Assembly: GCA_007131525.1 (NCBI GenBank)
Contig: SLQK01000191.1
Span: 1-11,318 of the forward strand
Reading direction: 5' to 3'
DNA length: 11,318 nt
From: Nitriliruptoraceae bacterium
Lineage (GTDB): Bacteria; Actinomycetota; Nitriliruptoria; Nitriliruptorales; Nitriliruptoraceae
Part shown: positions 5,655 to 11,318 of the stretch, piece by piece
Numbering within the stretch: position 1 is the first letter of the stretch
How the letters are laid out: the number at the start of each line of letters is the position of its first letter
Position numbers and translations under genes: made by a program
The notes under the pieces: model-generated
Database searches by the model: none
The model's input: the letters and a program-made list of their open reading frames with translations, nothing else
Told to the model about the DNA's origin: nothing

Positions 5655-7013
5655 TCACATCGACGCGATCAGCCGGTCCACCCGCTCGTCCTGGGCCCGG
5701 AAGGGGTCCTTGCACAGCACCGTGCGCTGGGCCTGGTCGTTGAGCTTGAGGTGCACCCAGTCCACGGTGTAGTCCCGCCGGTGCGCCTTGGCCTCCCGCA
5801 CGAACCGGCCCCTGAGCGCGGCGCGGGTGGTGGAGGGTGGCTCGGTCCGGGCCCGCTCCACCTCGGTGTCGTCGAGCACCTGTTCGACCCGGCCCTGGCG
5901 GGCCAGCAGGTGGTACAGGCCGCGGTCGCGCAGCACGTCGTGGTAGGCGAGGTCGAGCATGGCGACGCGGGGATCGGTGAGCGCCAGGTCGTGCTTGGCC
6001 CGGTAGGCCTCGATCAGCTGGTGCTTGGCGACCCAGTCCAGCTGCCGTCCGAGCGACATCGGGTCGCTGACCAGCCGCTCCAGCACGTCCCGCCACGCCG
6101 CGACCACGCGGCGGTCCTCGTCGGTGCTGTCCGGGTCGGCGGTGACGAACCGCTCGACGCGCTCGAGGTAGGCCTGCTGGATGTCGAGGGCGCTGAGCTC
6201 CCGGCCGTTGGCCAGCCGCAGCCGACGGGTCCCGGTCACGTCGTGGCTGATGTCGCGGATCGAGCGGATGGGGTTGTCCAGGGCCATCTCCCGGAGCACC
6301 GCCTGCTGCTCCAGCATCCGGAGCACCAGGTCGCAGGTCGCCACCTTCAGCCAGGTCGTGTACTCGCTCATGTTGGAGTCGCCGACGATCACGTGGAGCC
6401 GGCGGAAGCGCTCGGCGTCGGCGTGGGGCTCGTCGCGGGTGTTGATGATCGGGCGGGACCGGGTCGTCGCCGAGGACACCGACTCCCAGATGTGCTCGGC
6501 CCGTTGGGCCAGCGCGAAGATCGTGCCCCGGGGGGTCTGCAGCACCTTGCCGGCGCCGGCGAAGACCTGGCGGGTGATCAGGAAGGGGATCAGCGCCTCG
6601 GCCAGCCGCTGGAACTCCCCCACCCGGGCGACCAGGTAGTTCTCGTGACAGCCGTAGGAGTTGCCGGCGGAGTCGGTGTTGTTCTTGAACAGCGAGATCC
6701 GCCCGTCGATCCCCTCCTCCGCCAGGCGCCGCTCGGCCGCCCGGACCAGCGCCTCGACGATGCGCTCACCGGCCCGGTCGTGGGTGGTGACCTGCACGGG
6801 CGAGTCGCACTCGGGGGTGGCGTACTCGGGGTGGGAGCCGACGTCGAGGTAGAGGCGGGCGCCGTTCTCCAGGAAGACGTTCGAGGAGCGTCCCCACGAC
6901 ACCACCCGGCGGAACAGGTAGCGGGCCACCTCGTCGGGGCTGAGTCGACGCTGGCCATCGACGGTGCAGGTGACCCCGTACTCGGTCTCGATGCCGAAGA
7001 TGCGCCGTCTCAC
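5655..7013 (-). CDS. pafA: Pup--protein ligase PafA
   Basis: PafA uses ATP to attach the C-terminal Glu of Pup to substrate lysines, marking them for the proteasome. The protein is 452 residues, the same length as the M. tuberculosis enzyme. The N-terminal RIFGIETEYG gives the metal-binding Glu9, and LYLDVGSHPEYATPE carries Asp57, matching the catalytic base of PafA. Further family blocks are LFKNNTDSAGNSYGCHENYL, RAEHIWESVSSATTRSRPII, LHVIVGDSNMSEYTTWLK and, near the end, HRRDYTVDWVHLKLNDQ. It is PafA rather than Dop: it lacks the Dop-specific loop insertion after the FGIETEYG block and it adjoins prcA. The GTG start overlaps the prcA stop (GTGA, no Shine-Dalgarno), so translation is coupled to prcA. 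Its 3' end meets the opposite-strand SRPBCC gene. Confidence 0.97.
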   Translation of the reverse strand: MRRRIFGIETEYGVTCTVDGQRRLSPDEVARYLFRRVVSWGRSSNVFLENGARLYLDVGSHPEYATPECDSPVQVTTHDRAGERIVEALVRAAERRLAEEGIDGRISLFKNNTDSAGNSYGCHENYLVARVGEFQRLAEALIPFLITRQVFAGAGKVLQTPRGTIFALAQRAEHIWESVSSATTRSRPIINTRDEPHADAERFRRLHVIVGDSNMSEYTTWLKVATCDLVLRMLEQQAVLREMALDNPIRSIRDISHDVTGTRRLRLANGRELSALDIQQAYLERVERFVTADPDSTDEDRRVVAAWRDVLERLVSDPMSLGRQLDWVAKHQLIEAYRAKHDLALTDPRVAMLDLAYHDVLRDRGLYHLLARQGRVEQVLDDTEVERARTEPPSTTRAALRGRFVREAKAHRRDYTVDWVHLKLNDQAQRTVLCKDPFRAQDERVDRLIASM

Positions 7014-7732
7014 GCCGTGAGCACCGCCGCGAGCTCCTCGCCCTCCAACCGGAAGAAGCGCCGCCGAGGTCGCCGGGCGTCCAGGCCGGACACCTCGAGC
7101 ACCTCGGCGCTGAGCGTGCGGCCGGCCACGGCGGACAGCGCCCCGACCGCGACCCGCACCGCCTGGTCCCGGTCCATGCCCTCCTCGAACCGCCCCTCGA
7201 GCTCGGTCCTGAGCGGTTCGGTCTCCCCACCGATCGCCACGAAGTGGTGCTCGTCGACGATGGAGCCGTCGTAGAGGATGTGGAACAGCTCCAGGCCGCT
7301 GTCGACGGCGGCCTCGTCGGCGCCGTCGGCGGCCGGGGTGCGGTCACCGTCGACCTGGGCGATCAGCAGCTCCACCTCGAAGGGCTTGGTCTCGCCCATG
7401 AAGCTGGCGCCGAGCGCCTGGGAGTAGGCGTTGGCCAACGGCTTGGCGGTGACGTCCTCGCGGGCGTACTGGTAGCCCTTGACGTCGGCCAGGCGGATCC
7501 CCGCCACGCGCAGCGCCTCGAACTCGTTGTAGCGGCCGACGGCGGCGAAGGCGATGGAGTCGTAGATCTCCGAGGTCTTGTGCAGGGAGGCCGACGGGTT
7601 CTCCCCGGCGAACACGACCCCGTGGGCGAAGGCGACGGCGACCAGCGCGCGGCCCCGTGCGATGCCTTTGCGGGCGTACTCCGCCCGGTCCTTCATCAGC
7701 TGTTCGGGGGCGACGTAGAAGTTGGCGGCCAC
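7010..7732 (-). CDS. prcA: 20S proteasome alpha subunit PrcA
   Basis: PrcA forms the two outer seven-membered rings of the bacterial 20S proteasome and gates entry through its N-termini. The 240-residue protein shows the alpha signature YVAPEQLMKDRAEYARKGIA (6-25) with RGR, then VVFAGENPSASLHKTSEIYD, FAAVGRYNEFEALR, DVTAKPLANAYSQALG and KPFEVELLIAQV. It ends near RPRRRFFRLEGEELAAVL as actinobacterial PrcA does. It lacks a catalytic N-terminal Thr, as expected. GTG at 7732 has GAGGAG 6 nt upstream. It follows prcB after 56 nt and overlaps pafA by 4 nt. An acidic segment at about 125-147 (DGDRTPAADGADEAAVDSG) is longer than I recall for mycobacterial PrcA. Confidence 0.97.
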   Translation of the reverse strand: MAANFYVAPEQLMKDRAEYARKGIARGRALVAVAFAHGVVFAGENPSASLHKTSEIYDSIAFAAVGRYNEFEALRVAGIRLADVKGYQYAREDVTAKPLANAYSQALGASFMGETKPFEVELLIAQVDGDRTPAADGADEAAVDSGLELFHILYDGSIVDEHHFVAIGGETEPLRTELEGRFEEGMDRDQAVRVAVGALSAVAGRTLSAEVLEVSGLDARRPRRRFFRLEGEELAAVLTA

Positions 7733-7788
7733 GCGGTGCTCCTCGGCGGGTGTGGTGCGGGGTGCGGTGTGTGGGGGCGGCCTGCGGG
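7733..7788 (-). other. prcB-prcA gap with C/A-rich, G-poor leader
   Basis: On the minus strand the gap contains a run of about 35 nt almost entirely of C and A (CCCCCACACACCGCACCCCG and on) before the GAGGAG ribosome site of prcA at 7744-7739. Such a stretch would be unstructured in mRNA. It holds no hairpin or promoter that I can see. Confidence 0.5.
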
Positions 7789-8601
7789 TCAGCGCCGGCG
7801 GTGGGCCAGCACGGTCTCGACGTGGCCCGCCACCTCGTCGTCGTCGAGCTCGCGGTAGCCGTCGGCGTCGATCACCGCGACGATCGGGAAGATCCGGCGG
7901 ATCAGGTCCGGTCCGCCCGTGGCGCTGTCCTCCTCGGCGGCATCGGCCAGGGCCTCCAGGGCGGTGTGGACGGCGGCGTCGAGGTCGGCGTCGGCGTCCA
8001 CGAGCCGCTTGAGGGTCGCTCGCGCCGCCAGGGAGCCCGATCCCGTGGCGGCCTGGGCGGTGGCGACATAGCGCCCACCCACGGGGTCGTACTCGAAGAT
8101 CCGCGGGGTGTGGGTGCGGGGGTCCACCCCGGCGAACAGGGGCACCACCACCAGGCCCTGCATCGCCATGGGCAGGTGGGCGCGCAGCAGGCCGGCGAGC
8201 TTGTTGGACTTGCCCTCCAGCGACAGGGGCTCGCCCTCGACCTTCTCGTAGTGCTCGAGCTCCGTGGCGAACACCTTGGCGAGCTCCATCGCGGGCCCGG
8301 CCACCCCGGAGATCGCTACCGCCGAGGTGTCATCGGCGGGGAACACCTTGCGCATGTCCCCCCGGGAGATCTGGTTGCCGGCCGTGGCCCGGCGGTCACC
8401 GGCCACGACGACGCCGTCGCGGGCGATCACCGCCAGCACCGTGGTGCCGTCGACCAGTCGGTGGCGCAGCTCCTCGGGCAGCTCGCGTCCTCCGGCCAGC
8501 GCCTCGGGTGCCAGCTGGCGCAGGACGTGGGAGAAGGACGCGGGCTGCAGGTCGAAGGGGGTGGGCAGCGCCGAGGGCAGGGCGTCGTCCGGGATGCGCA
8601 C
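7789..8601 (-). CDS. prcB: 20S proteasome beta subunit PrcB
   Basis: PrcB is the catalytic subunit of the two inner proteasome rings. The 270-residue precursor has a propeptide of about 52 residues ending LVDG, cut before Thr53 (GTTVLAVIARDG), the nucleophile. Counting from that Thr, Asp17 (VAGDRR) and Lys33 (GDMRKVF) of the Ntn-hydrolase triad are in place. Later landmarks are AISGVAGPAMELAKVF, LVVVPLFAGVD, RIFEYDPVGGRY and ATGSGSLAARATLKR. GTG at 8601 is chosen over a GTG/ATG-type start 60 nt upstream because GGAGG lies 6 nt before it and because the extra 20 residues (Arg/Pro-rich) look noncoding. prcA follows. Upstream, where pup and dop are usually found, a USP gene is present instead. 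Confidence 0.97.
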   Translation of the reverse strand: MRIPDDALPSALPTPFDLQPASFSHVLRQLAPEALAGGRELPEELRHRLVDGTTVLAVIARDGVVVAGDRRATAGNQISRGDMRKVFPADDTSAVAISGVAGPAMELAKVFATELEHYEKVEGEPLSLEGKSNKLAGLLRAHLPMAMQGLVVVPLFAGVDPRTHTPRIFEYDPVGGRYVATAQAATGSGSLAARATLKRLVDADADLDAAVHTALEALADAAEEDSATGGPDLIRRIFPIVAVIDADGYRELDDDEVAGHVETVLAHRRR

Positions 8602-8607
8602 GCAGGA

Positions 8608-8612
8608 CCTCC
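8608..8612 (-). promoter_or_regulatory. ribosome binding site deciding the prcB start
   Basis: GGAGG on the minus strand, 6 nt before the GTG at 8601. It favours the 270-residue PrcB over a 290-residue form. Confidence 0.65.
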
Positions 8613-8625
8613 GGTGGGGCGGCCG

Positions 8626-8631
8626 AGCGTA
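8626..8631 (-). promoter_or_regulatory. possible -10 element for prcBA-pafA
   Basis: TACGCT on the minus strand, about 24 nt before the prcB start, fits TANNNT. No -35 is clear, and the -35 position would overlap the stem-loop at 8645-8670. Confidence 0.2.
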
Positions 8632-8644
8632 ACCCGCACGGGCT

Positions 8645-8670
8645 GGGACCGGCGCCACCACCCGGTGCCC
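8645..8670 (-). terminator. stem-loop between the USP gene and prcB
   Basis: GGG-ACCGG at 8645-8652 pairs with CCGGT-G-CCC at 8662-8670: 8 pairs with one bulged base and a 9-nt loop. It stands about 45 nt after the USP stop codon on the minus strand. A T-run is missing, so terminator activity is only suggested. A smaller palindrome CCCGCACGGG lies at 8633-8642. It may separate the TRAP-USP unit from prcBA-pafA. Confidence 0.35.
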
Positions 8671-8715
8671 TCCGGCGTACGACCCGGCGGTCGCCCCGCG
8701 GGACGCGCGGTGCGT

Positions 8716-9150
8716 TCAGCCGTCGTGGGCTTCGATGGGCACGGAGAGCACCGGCCGGGTGGTCCGACGCAGCACCTCGCGCGCCACACCACCGAGCACG
8801 GCCTCGGTGACCCGCGAGCGGGGTCGCCACCCGAGCACGATGAGTTGCGCGTCGACCTCCTCGGCCACATCCAGGATGGTGTCCGCCGCCTGGGTCTTGA
8901 GGCCGTGGCGCAGGTCGGTGAAGACCTCCACCCCGCTGGCGCGCAGCTTCTCGGCCAGTTCGTCGAGGGCCTCCTGGAGATCGACGCCCTCGTGGGTGTC
9001 GCGTTCGACCTGCTGGAAGGAGTCACCCGGCTCGTGGATGTGGACCCACAGCAGGTGGAGGGGCACCCCCCGGGCGCGGGCGGCGACCGCCCCCTCGATC
9101 ACCGCCCCCTCGCTCTCCTTCGATGCGTTGTAGCCGACCAGGATCCGCAC
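8716..9150 (-). CDS. UspA-family universal stress protein coupled to a TRAP permease
   Basis: A single-domain universal stress protein of about 144 residues. The opening RILVGYNASKESEGAVIEGA, the HLLWVHIHEP strand, the GVEVFTDLRHG segment and the closing DAQLIVLGWRPRSRVTEAVL plus TTRPVLSVPI follow the UspA fold. The nucleotide site is degenerate: the usual Asp in strand 1 is Asn8, and the G-2x-G-9x-G-S/T motif reads G107-W-R-P110, nine residues, G120-G121. Classical ATP binding is therefore doubtful. The GTG at 9150 has AGAGG 8 nt upstream. The in-frame GTG at 9159 overlaps the permease stop as GTGA and would add three residues; both are possible. The close link to the permease parallels TeaD of the Halomonas ectoine TRAP system, a known regulator of transport. 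Confidence 0.9.
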   Translation of the reverse strand: MRILVGYNASKESEGAVIEGAVAARARGVPLHLLWVHIHEPGDSFQQVERDTHEGVDLQEALDELAEKLRASGVEVFTDLRHGLKTQAADTILDVAEEVDAQLIVLGWRPRSRVTEAVLGGVAREVLRRTTRPVLSVPIEAHDG

Positions 9151-9155
9151 TTGGC

Positions 9156-11318
9156 TCACCTCTGTTCGTCGTCGTCCGCACGTGTGCTGTCGCTGTCGCC
9201 GCGCTGCGTCGTCTCGGCGGTTGGTTCCTCACCGGCGCGTTGGTCGCCACCGTCGGCCGTGCCGGCTGCCCCCGCCGCTGCAGCCTCCTGCTCCCGCCGT
9301 CGGCCGATGTCGCCCGTGACCCGCTGCCACAGGTAGATCGCGATGAAGGTGATCAGGCCGGCGGCGTCGAGCAGCGGGTCGGCGCTCAGCAGCGACAGCC
9401 CCGAGGCGAGCAGCACGGCACGGATCAGCCAGTTGATGCGACGATCGATATAGCCCACCACCGCCAGTCCCACGGCGGTGATACCGATCAGGGCACTGAT
9501 CGCCGCCAGGACGCCCTGGGCGATCGTGGCCTCCTCCAGCAGCAGCTGGGGCGAGAGCACGAACATGTAGGGCAGGAGGAAGCCACCGATGGCGATCTTC
9601 ACCGACTGCACGCCGGTCTTCAGGGGGTTCGACTGGGCGATCCCCGAGGCCGCGTAGGAGGCCAGGCACACCGGCGGGGTGATGTCGGCCATGATGCCGA
9701 AGTAGTACACGAACATGTGGGCCGCGATCACCGGCACGGCGTCGAAGAACAGCAGCGCCGGCGCCACCAGGGTCGCCGTGATCACGTAGTTCGCCGTGGT
9801 GGGCAGGCCGATGCCCAGCACCAGGCAGGCGATCATGGAGAAGAACATCGTCAGGATCAGGGTCTGACCGGCCAGGGACAGCAGCCCGCTGACCAGCTGC
9901 AGGCCGACCCCGGTGAGGGTGATCACCCCCGCGACCATCCCGGCGGCGGCACAGGCGACGATGATCGGCAGGGCGATGCGCGCCGCGTCGACCAGGGCGT
10001 CGAGCAGGCCGAGGAAGCTGAGCCGGTCCTCCATGTCCTTCCAGCGGCCGAAGACCGCGGAGATCAGCTGCACCACGATGTTGATGATCACCACGGCGAA
10101 CACCGCGTAGAGCGCGGAGCGGATCGCCGAGCGTCCCTGGGCCAGGAGGAAGAAGATGACCCCGATGGGGATCAGCAGGTAGCCCTTGGTGAGCATCAGC
10201 TGCCGCGGCTGGGGCAGCTTGTGCTTGGGCAGCCCCATGATGCCCAGCCGCTTGGACTCGAAGTGGATCACGATGAACTGGGCGGTGAAGAACAGGATCG
10301 CGGGGATCGCCGCCGCCCGGATGATGGTGGAGTAGGGCAGGCCCGTGAGCTCGATCATGATGAAGGCCGCGGCACCCATGATCGGGGGCGCCAGCTGCCC
10401 GCCGGTGGAGGACGCCGCTTCCACCGCACCGGCGAACTCCCCCTTGTAGCCGGACTTCTTCATCATCGGGATCGTGAAGGCGCCGTTGGAGACGGTGTTG
10501 GCCACCGAGCTGCCCGTGATCGTCCCGGAGAAGGCGGAGGTCAGCACACCCACCTTCGCGGTGCCGCCGGTCATCCAGCCCGTCAGCCCGAAGGCGAGCT
10601 GGGTGAAGAAGCGCTCCATGCCCGTGCGCTGCAGCAGGGCGGCGAAGATCATGAAGATGTAGATGAAGGTGGAGGACACCTGGATGGGCGTGCCGAACAC
10701 CGCCTCGGTCCCCAGGAACATGGTCGCCACGATGCGGCGCACGGAGAAGCCGGCGTGGGCCAGGAAGCCGGGCATCGACTGGCCGAAGTAGGCGAACAGC
10801 AGGGCGGCGGTGGCCACCACGGTCAGGGGCGTGCCGATCACCCGCTGGGTGGCCACCAGCACCAGCAGCACGCCCACCGCGGCCAGCCCGATCGTGAAGT
10901 CGGTCTCCGCGCCGACCGCCCGCCCGATCACGTTCCAGTTGTTGAAGATGTAGCCGCCGCCACCCAGTGCGAGGGCGGCCAGGACCACGTCGCCCAGGGG
11001 GATGCCGCCGAGCTTCAGCGGCAGGTGGCGGGAGACGAACACCGCCAGCAGCACGATCGCCCCGCCGAAGATGACGAACCACTCCGCGGTCTCCCGCGCG
11101 TACATCAGTGCCAGCACGCCGGCTGCCAACCCCATCAACGCCCAGCTGCGGGCCAGGTCACGCCCCTCGAGGTCCTGTCTGCCGGGGTAGAGCAGGAACA
11201 CCAACGCCAACCCCATCCCGAGGTGGAAGGAGCGCTGCTGCAACCCCGGGAGCACGCCGTACATGGCGGTGTAGAGGTGGAAGAGGCTGAGGATCAGCGC
11301 GGCCCCGAAGACGATGTA
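9156..11318 (-). CDS. TRAP transporter fused 4TM/12TM permease (right end beyond window)
   Basis: This is the membrane part of a tripartite TRAP transporter, most like the TAXI type in which the DctQ-like and DctM-like parts are fused. It would move a substrate delivered by a periplasmic/lipoprotein binding protein, driven by an ion gradient. 720 residues are visible and the frame stays open to the edge, so the ATG at 11264 is internal; the 18 codons before it (YIVFGAALILSLFHLYTA) belong to the protein. Family blocks, numbered from that Met, include GTEAVFGTPIQVSSTFIYIF (185-204), SGTITGSSVANTVSNGAFTI (246-265), VEAASSTGGQLAPPIMGAAA (281-300), GIGLPTTANYVITATLVAPA and YFGIMADITPPVCLASYAAS. 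It ends in a tail of about 48 Ala/Gly/Glu/Asp/Thr-rich residues after the last helix. The substrate is unknown; no binding-protein gene is in view. Confidence 0.95.
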   Translation of the reverse strand, partial: YIVFGAALILSLFHLYTAMYGVLPGLQQRSFHLGMGLALVFLLYPGRQDLEGRDLARSWALMGLAAGVLALMYARETAEWFVIFGGAIVLLAVFVSRHLPLKLGGIPLGDVVLAALALGGGGYIFNNWNVIGRAVGAETDFTIGLAAVGVLLVLVATQRVIGTPLTVVATAALLFAYFGQSMPGFLAHAGFSVRRIVATMFLGTEAVFGTPIQVSSTFIYIFMIFAALLQRTGMERFFTQLAFGLTGWMTGGTAKVGVLTSAFSGTITGSSVANTVSNGAFTIPMMKKSGYKGEFAGAVEAASSTGGQLAPPIMGAAAFIMIELTGLPYSTIIRAAAIPAILFFTAQFIVIHFESKRLGIMGLPKHKLPQPRQLMLTKGYLLIPIGVIFFLLAQGRSAIRSALYAVFAVVIINIVVQLISAVFGRWKDMEDRLSFLGLLDALVDAARIALPIIVACAAAGMVAGVITLTGVGLQLVSGLLSLAGQTLILTMFFSMIACLVLGIGLPTTANYVITATLVAPALLFFDAVPVIAAHMFVYYFGIMADITPPVCLASYAASGIAQSNPLKTGVQSVKIAIGGFLLPYMFVLSPQLLLEEATIAQGVLAAISALIGITAVGLAVVGYIDRRINWLIRAVLLASGLSLLSADPLLDAAGLITFIAIYLWQRVTGDIGRRREQEAAAAGAAGTADGGDQRAGEEPTAETTQRGDSDSTRADDDEQR
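9159..9163 (-). promoter_or_regulatory. ribosome binding site for the USP gene inside the permease 3' end
   Basis: AGAGG on the minus strand, 8 nt before GTG 9150 and directly abutting GTG 9159, lying in the last permease codons. Its spacing favours the start at 9150. Confidence 0.5.

Noticed and set aside
5751..7274. 507-codon plus-strand open frame opposite pafA and part of prcA
   Set aside because: Same reason: an antisense mirror of conserved pafA codons with no domain signal.
7657..9336. 559-codon plus-strand open frame opposite prcA, prcB and the USP gene
   Set aside because: It is antisense to three well-supported genes, and its Gly/His/Val/Arg-rich translation has no motif. Long antisense frames are normal at this G+C.
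9229..11082. 617-codon minus-strand frame inside the TRAP permease
   Set aside because: Out-of-frame reading of the permease, giving an Arg/His/Gly-rich product without membrane helices.
1..11318. Mobile elements, CRISPR arrays, tRNA or rRNA genes
   Set aside because: No transposase or integrase motifs, no regularly spaced repeats and no RNA gene signatures were seen. Gene packing leaves no gap over about 115 bp.

Overview
The window is a gene-dense, very GC-rich stretch (about 70% G+C by eye) with an actinobacterial proteasome/Pup-ligase neighbourhood. Reading on the minus strand from right to left, the order is: TRAP permease (cut by the right edge), universal stress protein, prcB, prcA, pafA, [one plus-strand gene], pafB, pafC, a zinc-ribbon protein, a small membrane coiled-coil protein, tatA, tatC, a single-pass membrane protein, and a HelY-type helicase (cut by the left edge). 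The order prcBA-pafA-pafBC-tatAC-helY matches the order in Mycobacterium tuberculosis and other Actinomycetota. The unusual insertions and the strong preference for GTG starts suggest a deep-branching actinobacterium such as Nitriliruptoria or Acidimicrobiia. That placement is inference only.

Region by region: (1) 9156-11318 holds a fused 4TM/12TM TRAP permease closely coupled to a small UspA-like protein (8716-9150). This resembles the known pairing of TRAP transporters with TeaD-type proteins. (2) 8601-5655 is a tight prcB-prcA-pafA unit. It encodes the 20S proteasome core and the enzyme that attaches Pup to substrate proteins. No pup, dop or ARC/Mpa ATPase gene lies where it is usually found, directly upstream of prcB. 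(3) 5067-5651 is a lone plus-strand SRPBCC-fold gene. It converges on pafA with a 3-bp gap and diverges from pafB across 109 bp, so it splits pafA from pafBC. (4) 4957-2601 has pafB and pafC, the two WYL regulators known to work as a heterodimeric DNA-damage transcription activator, followed by an uncharacterised zinc-ribbon protein. (5) 2541-1259 has a small membrane protein and the twin-arginine translocase genes tatA and tatC. (6) 1262-1 has an uncharacterised membrane-anchored protein and the N-terminal 169 residues of a Ski2-like helicase.

Genes are joined by 4-nt GTGA overlaps (prcA/pafA, pafB/pafC, tatC/next gene, possibly permease/USP). Nearly every start is GTG. No tRNA, rRNA, CRISPR, insertion sequence or att site is visible, and no stretch over 300 bases lacks a gene. 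I see no clearly new multi-gene system. The points most worth a second look are the missing pup/dop, the inverted SRPBCC gene inside the paf cluster, the degenerate ATP-site USP coupled to a TRAP permease, and the two or three uncharacterised small proteins carried within a conserved housekeeping cluster.
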